Below are positions 27,468-35,481 of a stretch of 44,433 nt of DNA, piece after piece. The first letter of the stretch is position 1, and every line of letters begins with the position of its first letter. Origin of the DNA: JAQUCI01 sp964553255 (GTDB lineage Bacteria > Bacillota_I > Bacilli_A > Erysipelotrichales > Erysipelotrichaceae); contig CAZKJS010000008.1 of assembly GCA_964553255.1 (NCBI GenBank), positions 1 through 44,433 of the forward strand, given 5' to 3'. The translations under genes and the position numbers were made by a program. A model generated the notes under the pieces. The model worked only from the letters and a program-made list of their open reading frames with translations, ran no database searches and had not been told where the DNA came from.

Positions 27468-28982
27468 ATGCGCACCAAGAACTCATTTTATAATTTTCTG
27501 GTCAGTATTATCTCGGGATTTATTATACCAATCTTAGGCTTTGCTAAGGTTAGACTTTTTATTGATCTCTATGGTTCTGATATCAATGGTCTTTATCTTG
27601 TATTTATTAATATAATCAATTATATCAATATTAGCGAACATGCTTTTTCTTTAGCTTTTAGACAGTTGTTATATAAACCTTTGGCCGATAATGATCGCTC
27701 ATTGCTCAATAAGATATTTTCAGGTGTAAGAAGTATTTACCAGAAAATTGGGGTTTTGATGATTGTTGTTGGATTTGTTGTTGCATTGATCATGCCAATA
27801 TTTATTGAGTCATCATTACCATCTGGGGTAATAATTGGTTTGTTTTTGGTATTATCTTTACCTTTTGGATTATCATACTTCATTTTACCACCAAGTTTAT
27901 TGATCATCGCTGATCAAAAAGAATATCGTATAAGTATCTGGATTCAATTGGTAGCTATTATAAGAATGATATTAATGATCATAGTGATCATGTTAAAATT
28001 ACCTTATGTGATCATTTTTGTGATTGAAGGGCTAAATGTGATCATTGGTAACTTTGTGGCATATAAGATTGCGATTAAAAATTATCCATGGCTTAAGGTT
28101 GATAAAAGCATTAAATCAAATGCTGACTTTATGAAAAATGCCAAACACACTCTTATTCAAAGACTTGCCTTTCTAGCAATTAATAATACCGATAGTATTA
28201 TCATTTCGCGTTTTATAAACTTAACGGCTGTGAGTGTTTATGGTGCTTATAACTATTTAATTGAAGCAACATTGAGGATAGTGCATAGTGCCATCACTTC
28301 ACCCATCAATAGTTTTGGTAATCTATTCAATAGTGATAATGAAAAATCATACCAAGTCTTTAAAGAATATTATGAGTTTACTTTGTTTTTTGCGTCAGTA
28401 TTGAGCATTTGTATTTTTGTTGTTTTGGATCAGTTTGTTTATATTTGGATGCATCAACAATCATATATATTACCACTTAGTATCTCTGTGATATTTGCCT
28501 TAAATGTGTTTTATCTAACTCAACGTGAAGCTATCATCATTATAAGAGATGCTAATCGATTATTTATTGATGCTAAGAAAAATGCCTACCTAATGACACT
28601 ATTTAAGGTCTTAGGATCGCTTTTACTGGTAAAAGTATTGGGAATCACTGGCATCTTATTGGCTACTTTAATGACTTATTATTTTGTTGATCTGACTTAT
28701 AATCCAAAACTAGTATTTGAAAAGGTGTTTAAAGTTAATCCGATAGAATACTATCGTGTGTTCTTTGTAAGATTAGTCTTAGCTGTTTTTCTATCATATG
28801 CTTTCTACATTTTATATCGCTCACAAGCAGTATTTGTTACATCTTCGCTTTTACATTTTGTGATTTCTTTGGTAATATTGGGGGGAAGTGTTGTATTAAT
28901 ACTATTTATTGTCTATTATGCAATGTTTTCTTCATTTCGTGATTTAGTGAAAAGAGGACTCAACCTGTTACGATTAAGATAA
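27468..28982 (+). CDS. Second polysaccharide flippase-like protein (MOP superfamily)
   Basis: A 504-residue protein with about 12-14 helices. The N-terminal part, KVRLFIDLYGSDINGLYLVF then NIINYINISEHAFSLAFRQL, matches the Wzx-like oligosaccharide exporters (Y-G-s-e-x-nGL) of Gram-positive capsule clusters. It differs clearly from the flippase at 4686-6137, which has the tPY-RVIG opening. It follows four glycosyltransferases and a polytopic protein, and precedes the broken LtaS-like gene 11 bases downstream. It probably exports the lipid-linked oligosaccharide built by the GT2 array. Confidence 0.83.
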   Translation: MRTKNSFYNFLVSIISGFIIPILGFAKVRLFIDLYGSDINGLYLVFINIINYINISEHAFSLAFRQLLYKPLADNDRSLLNKIFSGVRSIYQKIGVLMIVVGFVVALIMPIFIESSLPSGVIIGLFLVLSLPFGLSYFILPPSLLIIADQKEYRISIWIQLVAIIRMILMIIVIMLKLPYVIIFVIEGLNVIIGNFVAYKIAIKNYPWLKVDKSIKSNADFMKNAKHTLIQRLAFLAINNTDSIIISRFINLTAVSVYGAYNYLIEATLRIVHSAITSPINSFGNLFNSDNEKSYQVFKEYYEFTLFFASVLSICIFVVLDQFVYIWMHQQSYILPLSISVIFALNVFYLTQREAIIIIRDANRLFIDAKKNAYLMTLFKVLGSLLLVKVLGITGILLATLMTYYFVDLTYNPKLVFEKVFKVNPIEYYRVFFVRLVLAVFLSYAFYILYRSQAVFVTSSLLHFVISLVILGGSVVLILFIVYYAMFSSFRDLVKRGLNLLRLR

Positions 28983-28993
28983 GGAGTGTATTT

Positions 28994-29494
28994 ATGTTAA
29001 AAAAAATATTTGATAAGGTCAGTAAACAATATGTTGTCGATTTTAGGCTTAAACTAATTGTCGGAATACTGATCTTTTTATATGGTTTATTGTTGAATGT
29101 ATATTTTGGCTTACCAGAATATGGCATTTATCATCAACTAATGATCGTACTTAGTTTGCTTGGTATATGGATGATATTTCTTTTTATCACTATGTTAATA
29201 TATGGTCTTTACGTATTAGGGCAGATTGTTTTTTTTCGTGGTTTTCAGACTTATTTTTATATTGAATATGCGTTTTCAATGCGTAATGAAGTAACTGGGG
29301 TCATGAGTAGTGTTTTTGAGCTGATAAAGTTAAATGACTATTTAGTATTAGCGCTATACTTTGTAATTTGGGCGATTATCACCTTTCTATTTTATAAGAT
29401 TAGATCAGCTCACCGTTTCAGTCTTTATATCAACATATTAGTTGGTACAACATTGTTTGCGTTAACTATATTCTTTAACATTTCGTTTCAGTAA
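28994..29494 (+). CDS. N-terminal membrane fragment of the LtaS-like protein
   Basis: This is the part before the TAA: 166 residues with hydrophobic segments at about 17-38, 45-75 (possibly two), 112-134 and 142-163. On its own it has no catalytic domain. It ends just after the last helix (NISFQ), so the break falls between the membrane module and the linker to the outer domain. Confidence 0.6.
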   Translation: MLKKIFDKVSKQYVVDFRLKLIVGILIFLYGLLLNVYFGLPEYGIYHQLMIVLSLLGIWMIFLFITMLIYGLYVLGQIVFFRGFQTYFYIEYAFSMRNEVTGVMSSVFELIKLNDYLVLALYFVIWAIITFLFYKIRSAHRFSLYINILVGTTLFALTIFFNISFQ

Positions 29495-29557
29495 CAACTA
29501 AGCGCAACTGATGTTGATTCGTTTACTTATAATGAATCAGATCGTTATCAATATGAT

Positions 29558-30856
29558 GTGATTCCATCACCAGAAGCTTATGTGATCAAATTTGGCGTTA
29601 ATGCGTTTTTAATGAATGATTTGTATAATGTAGTACTAAAACCGGTTTTACAGGATCATAACGAAAAACAGGCCGCGATTGAATCGTATCTATTAAGTAA
29701 AGAATATGATCAAACAACAATTAACACATATACTGGTGTTTTAGCTGATAAAAATTTGATCATTATTCAAGGTGAATCATTAACAAATATGGGCATTGAT
29801 CCTATTTTAACTCCTACTTTATATAAGATATATAAAGAAGGTGTATCTTTTGAGAACTTTGATGCACCACTTTTACCTGGTTCAACAAGTGATACAGAGA
29901 TCATGATACAAAACAGTCTTTATCCTGTTACTGGGGGATTTGCGACGATGCATGCTTATGCTTATAATAACTACCCAGTCACTTTAGCCAAACTATTTAA
30001 AACTAATGATTATCAAACTGATATCTATCATAACAATTATGGCACCTACTATAATCGAGACGTTTTTTATGGTAATGATGCTTATGATATGTTTTTTGAA
30101 CCAGTTGAGATGGGACTTGAAAACATGTGTTCAGATTATGTAATGTTAAATCATGCTTCTTGGATCATTGCGGAAAAGGAAAGATTTTATAGCTATATAA
30201 TCGCATATAGTGGTCATCAACCATATAATTTTATAACAGTTGAAGATCCTACTATGTCCAAAAATGCTTTTGATGAGTATATGACTTATGTAAAAGAGAT
30301 TGAACTGATATATCCTGATTTAAATGAATTTGCGAAATCATATTTAGCTAAGTGTATGAGTCTTGATCGCGGGGTTGAAAAACTACTATATGCTCTTGAA
30401 GCCTATGGTAGGCTTGATAATACAACAATCGTGTTATTTGGTGATCATATGATCAAAGGCTATGGTGAAGCTGAAAATATAGAAACACTAATAACATTGA
30501 ATATTGAAAAGGTTACGATACCACTTATCATTTGGGATAGAAGCTTAGAGCCAACAGTAGTTGAAAAGTATGCCAACAGTCTTGATGTCTTACCGACATT
30601 AATGAACATGTTTAATATTGAATATGATAGAACAAAAGTGTTTGGTTATGATATCTTTGATGAAAACTATATTGGATTTTACTTTACAGTTAATGGCACA
30701 GTAATATCGAAGGATTTTGTGTACAGCTATATTGATGGATTAACTGTCAAAAATGATATGACAAGTGAAGAAGCGCTATATTGGGTAAATGATTTCCGTA
30801 AAACAATGGAGATTTCATCATACATAATCGAGACTGACTACTTCGCTAAGCGTTAG
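29558..30856 (+). CDS. C-terminal sulfatase-domain fragment of the LtaS-like protein
   Basis: The longest frame after the TAA starts at a GTG (29558) without a visible ribosome binding site; open frame continues back to 29495. Its 432 residues hold the whole catalytic domain: NLIIIQGESLTNMG (metal-binding Glu), LLPGSTSDTEIM (nucleophile Thr), YNNYPVTLAKLFK, YSGHQPYNF, SLDRGVEKLLYALEAYG and LFGDHMIKG. It lacks a signal peptide, so if made alone it would stay in the cytosol and could not act on membrane lipid outside. Confidence 0.7.
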   Translation: MIPSPEAYVIKFGVNAFLMNDLYNVVLKPVLQDHNEKQAAIESYLLSKEYDQTTINTYTGVLADKNLIIIQGESLTNMGIDPILTPTLYKIYKEGVSFENFDAPLLPGSTSDTEIMIQNSLYPVTGGFATMHAYAYNNYPVTLAKLFKTNDYQTDIYHNNYGTYYNRDVFYGNDAYDMFFEPVEMGLENMCSDYVMLNHASWIIAEKERFYSYIIAYSGHQPYNFITVEDPTMSKNAFDEYMTYVKEIELIYPDLNEFAKSYLAKCMSLDRGVEKLLYALEAYGRLDNTTIVLFGDHMIKGYGEAENIETLITLNIEKVTIPLIIWDRSLEPTVVEKYANSLDVLPTLMNMFNIEYDRTKVFGYDIFDENYIGFYFTVNGTVISKDFVYSYIDGLTVKNDMTSEEALYWVNDFRKTMEISSYIIETDYFAKR

Positions 30857-30865
30857 TCAACTGTA

Positions 30866-30894
30866 TTGAATAAAGTAATGAATAATCTTATAAT
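30866..30894 (+). promoter_or_regulatory. Promoter for pduL
   Basis: TTGAAT (30866-30871) and a perfect TATAAT (30889-30894) are 17 bases apart. Transcription would start near 30901, about 14 bases before the pduL ATG. It marks the switch from surface-polymer genes to metabolic genes. Confidence 0.7.
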
Positions 30895-30914
30895 CTAAGA
30901 GAAAGAGGACAGAT

Positions 30915-31487
30915 ATGAAAGAGAAAGTATTAGTAGAAATTTCCGCAAGACATATGCATCTAAGTAATGAGCACTTGGCGATATTGTTTGGTGAAGGATA
31001 CCAATTAACACCTAAAAAGGAATTATCACAACCAGGACAATTTGCTTGTGAAGAGAAAGTGATGGTTGTTGGTAGTAGAGGTGAGATGGCGATGAGTATT
31101 CTTGGGCCAACTCGTAAAGAATCACAAGTTGAAATATCACTTACCGATGCTCGTAGTTTAGGTATTGATGCATTAGTAAGAGAGTCAGGTAATATTGAAG
31201 GAACTAATGGTTGTAAATTGGTTGGACCAAAAGGCGAAGTTATTTTAACTAAAGGTGTGATCGCTGCTAAAAGACACATTCACCTTACAGCGGAAGATGC
31301 TGTTAGATTAGATGTTAAAGACAGTGAAATTGTTAGTGTAAAGATTGAGACGGCTGATCGTACAACTACATATGGTGATGTTGTGGTAAGAGTGCGTAAT
31401 GATTTTGCGGCAGCTATGCATATAGATACTGATGAAGGAAACGCTGCTGGAATCAAGGTCGTAGCTTATGGAGAGATAGTAAAATAG
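30915..31487 (+). CDS. pduL: Phosphate propanoyltransferase, PduL-type phosphotransacylase
   Basis: A 190-residue enzyme that interconverts acyl-CoA (acetyl- or propionyl-CoA) and acyl phosphate. The two zinc-binding His motifs of PduL are present: ISARHMHLS near the N-terminus and AAKRHIHLT about 110 residues later. GPTRKESQVEISLTDARSLG is also typical. The protein begins almost at the first His motif, so it lacks the N-terminal encapsulation peptide that sends PduL into bacterial microcompartments. No shell genes are nearby. It is therefore probably a cytosolic replacement for Pta, feeding acetate kinase for ATP. Confidence 0.94.
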   Translation: MKEKVLVEISARHMHLSNEHLAILFGEGYQLTPKKELSQPGQFACEEKVMVVGSRGEMAMSILGPTRKESQVEISLTDARSLGIDALVRESGNIEGTNGCKLVGPKGEVILTKGVIAAKRHIHLTAEDAVRLDVKDSEIVSVKIETADRTTTYGDVVVRVRNDFAAAMHIDTDEGNAAGIKVVAYGEIVK

Positions 31488-31530
31488 ATTATATTATTAG
31501 AATTAATATGTATGGTAGAAAGACGGTTAA

Positions 31531-33588
31531 ATGAAACACAGCAAAACAAACCAAAACAAAGCAATTAGCATTTCATTAGTGTATAGTTTATTTATATTGT
31601 TTGTAGTGGTTCTTTTAACAGCATGTAGTTCTAACGTTAAAAAGGTAATGTATTTTGAAGGAAGAGATGATTCTCTTCAAACAATTGACGATATTAATAA
31701 GAGCTTCGTTCTTTCAGAAGAAAAATTTTATGAAGTAAATTCTGACATTTTTAAGAAAAGTAAAAATATTACTATATCCATGTGGATTAAACTTGAAAGT
31801 AATTTTATGTGGACGACCTTATTTTCATTAGGAAATGATGAGTCCCATTTTATGCAATTAGCTACTTCAGGCAATCCCGATAATGAGTCAACTGGGATAA
31901 CTCTTTCTATCGATAATGGTCAGGGTGTTCAAAGATTCAATAGCTCTAAAAAAGAAACAATTCAAGTGGGTAAATATGAACATATCGTTGTATCTGTGAA
32001 TAATCGAACACTGAAAATATTTCTGAATGGCAAATTAATATCTGAAGGTAGACTTAAATATGATATTAGAGACTTAAACAACAATATTATGTTGATTGGT
32101 AGAAGTGTTATTTTTGAAGATCCAACTGCTATTGGTGAATTTAGAAAATTTGCAATTTACAATTACGCTTTAGAACATGATGAAATTATGCACTTATATG
32201 AGGATGATTTGCCAAGCTCTATTTTCGACAGCATCTACTTCACTAATTGTGATGATGTTGTTAGCGATTTGGTTTTACCTAAGTTTAACGATATAAATTT
32301 AAGATGGGAGAGTTCTCACCCCAACTTAGTTGATAATGCAGGAAAGTTATTAAGCACTGATGTTAGCGAAAACACAGATATAAAATTGCAAGCAACAATG
32401 TCAATAAATAATCAAGCATTTATACATGACTATGTGTTCAAAATATTAGCAAACAATGATGAAACGAAAGTAAAAAGGACAATTCAATATTTAAAAAATG
32501 AAATCGGGTTTATTATCAATGATCGAGATGAATTATTAACCTATCTTGATAAATATGAGGCTACAGTTGAATGGTATGTAAATAATGAAAATGTATCGAT
32601 TGTGGATAATCGTATTTTGAAGACACAAGAAGAAGATAAGTTAGAAATAGAATTAATTGCTACGATTAAAAGTGGCAACTATAGCGAAACTGAGGTTTTC
32701 AAAGTTATTTTAATGGATAAATACGTAGCATATGTAATGTCGTATTTTAATGGTGAGCACGAACAAGAAAATGCTAGACTAGCTTATAGTTATGATGGAC
32801 TAAATTGGATAGCTTTAAAAAACACTGAAAATGTGTTAACCACTGAAGTTGGGTCGAAAAGAGTTCGTGATCCATTTATTGGAAGAGATAAAAATGGTGA
32901 TTTTATCATTCTTGCAACTCACGGTTGGGACAACCCAGATATTTATATTTGGAAAAGCAAAGACCTAGTGATCTTTGATCAACTTAGCAATTTAAAAGTA
33001 AGTGTATATGACCCATTCCTTAATATTACTGGAAATAGGGCATGGGCACCTGAGTTCTATTACGATAAAGATCAAGATAACTATGTTGTTTATTTTTCTG
33101 ATCCAAATGGAGAAAATGCTCATGAAGGTCATATATATTATGTTTTAACCAAGAATTTTGAAAATGTAAGTTATGTTTCGAGTTTGATAAACACTGAGTA
33201 TCCAATCATTGATGGTACACTTACAACTTTAGATGGTGAGATTTGGTTGTTTTATAAAGATGAGCATTCAAAGAGTGTTTTTATGGCAAAGACGACAACC
33301 TTGCTTAAGAGTGGTTGGGAACTATATGATAAAGAATTCATATTCAAACTAAGAAATGTTGAAGGACCATTTATTGTTAAAAATGACAATGTTAGTTATT
33401 TATATATTGATATGTATAAGCAACAAAAATTCTATGTTGCATGTTTCACAAATTTAGGTGTAGACAATGATTTAACTTGGTTTGATCAAACTTTATATCA
33501 ACTTCCTGAAAATGATGTTAGACATGGTTCAAGTATTAGTATAACGCAGAAAGAACTTGATATCATCAAGAATTACTATGGTGAATAA
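31531..33588 (+). CDS. Secreted lipoprotein with LamG-like, Ig-like and GH43-like domains
   Basis: A 685-residue lipoprotein. The signal peptide ends in the lipobox LLTAC (Cys32). Next are a concanavalin/LamG-like domain (about 50-215; ITISMWIKL, KIFLNGKLISEGR and MLIGRS), an Ig-like domain (about 225-310; LRWESSHPNLVDNAGKL) with a possible second (about 315-395), and a five-bladed-propeller domain like glycoside hydrolase family 43 (about 395-685). Candidate catalytic residues for GH43 are Asp447 in RVRDPFI and Glu611 in NVEGPFI, with the supporting WAPEF at 505-509. It likely trims arabinosyl- or other furanosyl-type glycans at the cell surface. The ribosome binding site is weak. It directly abuts ygiQ. 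Exact substrate unknown. Confidence 0.8.
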   Translation: MKHSKTNQNKAISISLVYSLFILFVVVLLTACSSNVKKVMYFEGRDDSLQTIDDINKSFVLSEEKFYEVNSDIFKKSKNITISMWIKLESNFMWTTLFSLGNDESHFMQLATSGNPDNESTGITLSIDNGQGVQRFNSSKKETIQVGKYEHIVVSVNNRTLKIFLNGKLISEGRLKYDIRDLNNNIMLIGRSVIFEDPTAIGEFRKFAIYNYALEHDEIMHLYEDDLPSSIFDSIYFTNCDDVVSDLVLPKFNDINLRWESSHPNLVDNAGKLLSTDVSENTDIKLQATMSINNQAFIHDYVFKILANNDETKVKRTIQYLKNEIGFIINDRDELLTYLDKYEATVEWYVNNENVSIVDNRILKTQEEDKLEIELIATIKSGNYSETEVFKVILMDKYVAYVMSYFNGEHEQENARLAYSYDGLNWIALKNTENVLTTEVGSKRVRDPFIGRDKNGDFIILATHGWDNPDIYIWKSKDLVIFDQLSNLKVSVYDPFLNITGNRAWAPEFYYDKDQDNYVVYFSDPNGENAHEGHIYYVLTKNFENVSYVSSLINTEYPIIDGTLTTLDGEIWLFYKDEHSKSVFMAKTTTLLKSGWELYDKEFIFKLRNVEGPFIVKNDNVSYLYIDMYKQQKFYVACFTNLGVDNDLTWFDQTLYQLPENDVRHGSSISITQKELDIIKNYYGE

Positions 33589-35403
33589 ATGGCTTTTTTA
33601 CCAATTAATAAAAATGAAATGTTGGCAAGAGGATGGAATGAAGTCGATTTTGTCTTGATCAGTGGAGATGCTTATGTCGATCATCCGTCTTTTGGGGTTG
33701 CTATCATATCAAGAGTGCTTGAAGCACATAATTTTAAGGTCGGTATCATCGCCCAACCTAATTGGAAAAATGATGATGATTTTATGGTTTTTGATCAACC
33801 GCGCTTGGGTTTTCTAGTTACATCCGGAAACATTGACTCAATGGTAAATCATTACACTGTAAACAAAAAAAGACGTAAAGAAGATAAATACAGTGATGGA
33901 GCTAAGNNNNNNNNNNGAGCGGTCATTGTATATACCCAGATCATTAAAAGATTATTTCCTGATATACCAGTGATCATTGGTGGAATTGAGGCTTCGCTTA
34001 GAAGATTAGCGCACTATGATTATTGGGATGATAAGGTTAGAAATAGTATCATGATTGATTCGCAAGCCGATCTATTAGTTTATGGCATGGCGGAAAGAGT
34101 AATTGTTGAAATAGCTGAGGCGCTTGATAGTGGGCTATTAGTTGAACACTTAACTTATATAAGAGGAACAGCTTATAAAACAAAGACGCTTGACACTGAT
34201 GCGGTATTATTACCTGATATCAATGCGATAAAAGAAGATAAGAGGAAGTATTGTGAAAGTTTCAAGATCCAACATGATAATCGCGACGCCTTAAATGCGA
34301 AACGATTAATTGAATCGTATCCAGGTTGGTATATTGTCGTAAATCAACCAGCTTTACCTCTTAGTCAACAAGAAATGGATGATACTTATGATCGTGATTA
34401 TGAATATCGTCCCCATCCAATGTATAAGCATGTTCCTGCTTTTGATGAAGTTCAATTTAGTATCATAAGTAATCGTGGTTGTTTTGGCTCATGTAGTTTT
34501 TGTGCTTTAACAGCTCATCAAGGTAGGATTATTTCATCACGTAGTGCTAAATCTATTATCGCAGAGGCAAAAAAGATGATTCAACAACCAGACTTTAAAG
34601 GGTATATTCACGATGTAGGAGGTCCTACCGCTAATTTTTATACACCAAGTTGTGATAAACAACTAACACATGGTACATGTGTTGATAAAGAGTGCTTGTA
34701 TCCTGAACCATGTAACAACTTAAAAGTTGATCATAGTGAGTACTTAGCAATATTAAGGAAGTTACGTTCACTTCCAGAAGTTAAAAAGGTATTTGTTAGA
34801 TCAGGACTGCGATATGATTACTTAATTTATGATAAAAATGAAGACTTCTTTGATGAGTTAGTTCAACATCATATATCAGGACAGCTTAAAGTAGCACCAG
34901 AACACATAAATCCTAATGTACTGCGATATATGCATAAGCCAAGCCGTAAAGTTTATGATCGTTTTGTGGCTATGTATGAAGAAAAGAATCAGAAGTTTAA
35001 AAAAGACCAATATCTAATTCCTTATCTTATTAGTTCGCATCCTGGTAGTACCCTTGATGATGCCATCGCATTGGCTTTATATCTTAAAAAGCAACGTTAT
35101 CTGCCTGAGCAAGTACAGGATTTTTATCCAACACCAGCAACAGCAGCTACTTGCATGTATTATACAGAGATTGATCCCTTTACCATGAAAAAGGTTTATG
35201 TAGCTAAAGATCTACAAGAAAAACAACTTCAAAGAGCTTTGTTGCATTTTAATAATCCTTATAATCATGAACTAGTCATTAAGGCTTTACAACAAGCAAA
35301 ACGTGAGGATTTGATCGGTAATGATGAACATTGTCTAGTTAAGGGAAAACCGTATTTTAAAAGAGAAAGTAATAAGATCAAGACAAAAAGAAGAAGTGGT
35401 TAG
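33589..35403 (+). CDS. ygiQ: YgiQ family radical SAM protein (contains assembly gap)
   Basis: Radical SAM protein of about 604 residues as assembled. The N-terminal domain contains FVLISGDAYVDHPSFGVAII, IIGGIEASLRRLAHYDYWDD and LLVYGMAERVIVEIA, diagnostic for YgiQ. The iron-sulfur cluster Cys motif is RGCFGSCSFCAL (CxxxCxxC), and a second Cys-rich stretch (CDKQLTHGTCVDKECLYPEPC) also fits the family. The reaction is not established. Ten Ns at 33907-33916 interrupt codons 107-110, where the family has a G-x-RPDR segment. The frame is kept across the gap as given. The ATG follows the preceding stop directly, so translation may be coupled. Confidence 0.93.
   Translation: MAFLPINKNEMLARGWNEVDFVLISGDAYVDHPSFGVAIISRVLEAHNFKVGIIAQPNWKNDDDFMVFDQPRLGFLVTSGNIDSMVNHYTVNKKRRKEDKYSDGAKXXXXAVIVYTQIIKRLFPDIPVIIGGIEASLRRLAHYDYWDDKVRNSIMIDSQADLLVYGMAERVIVEIAEALDSGLLVEHLTYIRGTAYKTKTLDTDAVLLPDINAIKEDKRKYCESFKIQHDNRDALNAKRLIESYPGWYIVVNQPALPLSQQEMDDTYDRDYEYRPHPMYKHVPAFDEVQFSIISNRGCFGSCSFCALTAHQGRIISSRSAKSIIAEAKKMIQQPDFKGYIHDVGGPTANFYTPSCDKQLTHGTCVDKECLYPEPCNNLKVDHSEYLAILRKLRSLPEVKKVFVRSGLRYDYLIYDKNEDFFDELVQHHISGQLKVAPEHINPNVLRYMHKPSRKVYDRFVAMYEEKNQKFKKDQYLIPYLISSHPGSTLDDAIALALYLKKQRYLPEQVQDFYPTPATAATCMYYTEIDPFTMKKVYVAKDLQEKQLQRALLHFNNPYNHELVIKALQQAKREDLIGNDEHCLVKGKPYFKRESNKIKTKRRSG
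33907..33916. other. Assembly gap (10 N) inside ygiQ
   Basis: Ten consecutive N between codons for SDGAK and AVIVYTQ. YgiQ proteins normally carry about seven residues here (x-G-x-R-P-D-R). That predicts about 19 missing bases rather than 10, so the N count is probably a placeholder. Nineteen would still keep the frame. Confidence 0.95.
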
Positions 35404-35450
35404 TATAAACTAATATTTGTGCATATTGATTCATAATATATATATAATTG

Positions 35451-35459
35451 TGCTATAAT
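35451..35459 (+). promoter_or_regulatory. Extended -10 promoter for the nagA pair
   Basis: TGCTATAAT is a perfect extended -10 box, 22 bases before the nagA ATG at 35482, so the leader is about 15 bases. No -35 box is apparent at 17 bases. A second TATAAT at 35443-35448 lacks the TGn extension. Confidence 0.6.
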
Positions 35460-35481
35460 TTATTCAATAGGAGGAATAGAT

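Larger units (their letters stand above)
28994..30856 (+). pseudogene. LtaS-like lipoteichoic acid synthase gene interrupted by one in-frame TAA
   Basis: One reading frame runs from ATG 28994 (after AAGGAG) to the stop at 30856 and is broken only by TAA at 29492-29494. Read through, it would encode 620 residues, close to LtaS length: four or five membrane helices (about 15-165), a linker, and an extracellular sulfatase-fold domain. The catalytic Thr, in PGSTSDTE, would be residue 298, near the Thr300 known for S. aureus LtaS. Downstream motifs YSGHQPYNF and LFGDHMIKG fit the metal site. Either a recent nonsense change (CAA to TAA is a single transition), an assembly error, or a true split gene would give this pattern. 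LtaS-type enzymes polymerise glycerol phosphate from phosphatidylglycerol. Confidence 0.75.

Noticed and set aside
29558..29570. Independent translation start for the C-terminal LtaS fragment at GTG 29558
   Set aside because: No Shine-Dalgarno sequence precedes it, and the same frame is open back to the TAA, so it is better read as part of an interrupted gene than as a separate one.
30857..31279. 140-residue open frame on the minus strand
   Set aside because: It lies antisense to pduL, whose family motifs are unmistakable, and has no ribosome binding site or recognisable domain. It is a shadow frame.
35399..35420. Possible terminator after ygiQ (TTAGT...ACTAA then TATTTGT)
   Set aside because: The stem is only 5 bp, AT-rich, includes the stop codon, and has a poor T-tract.
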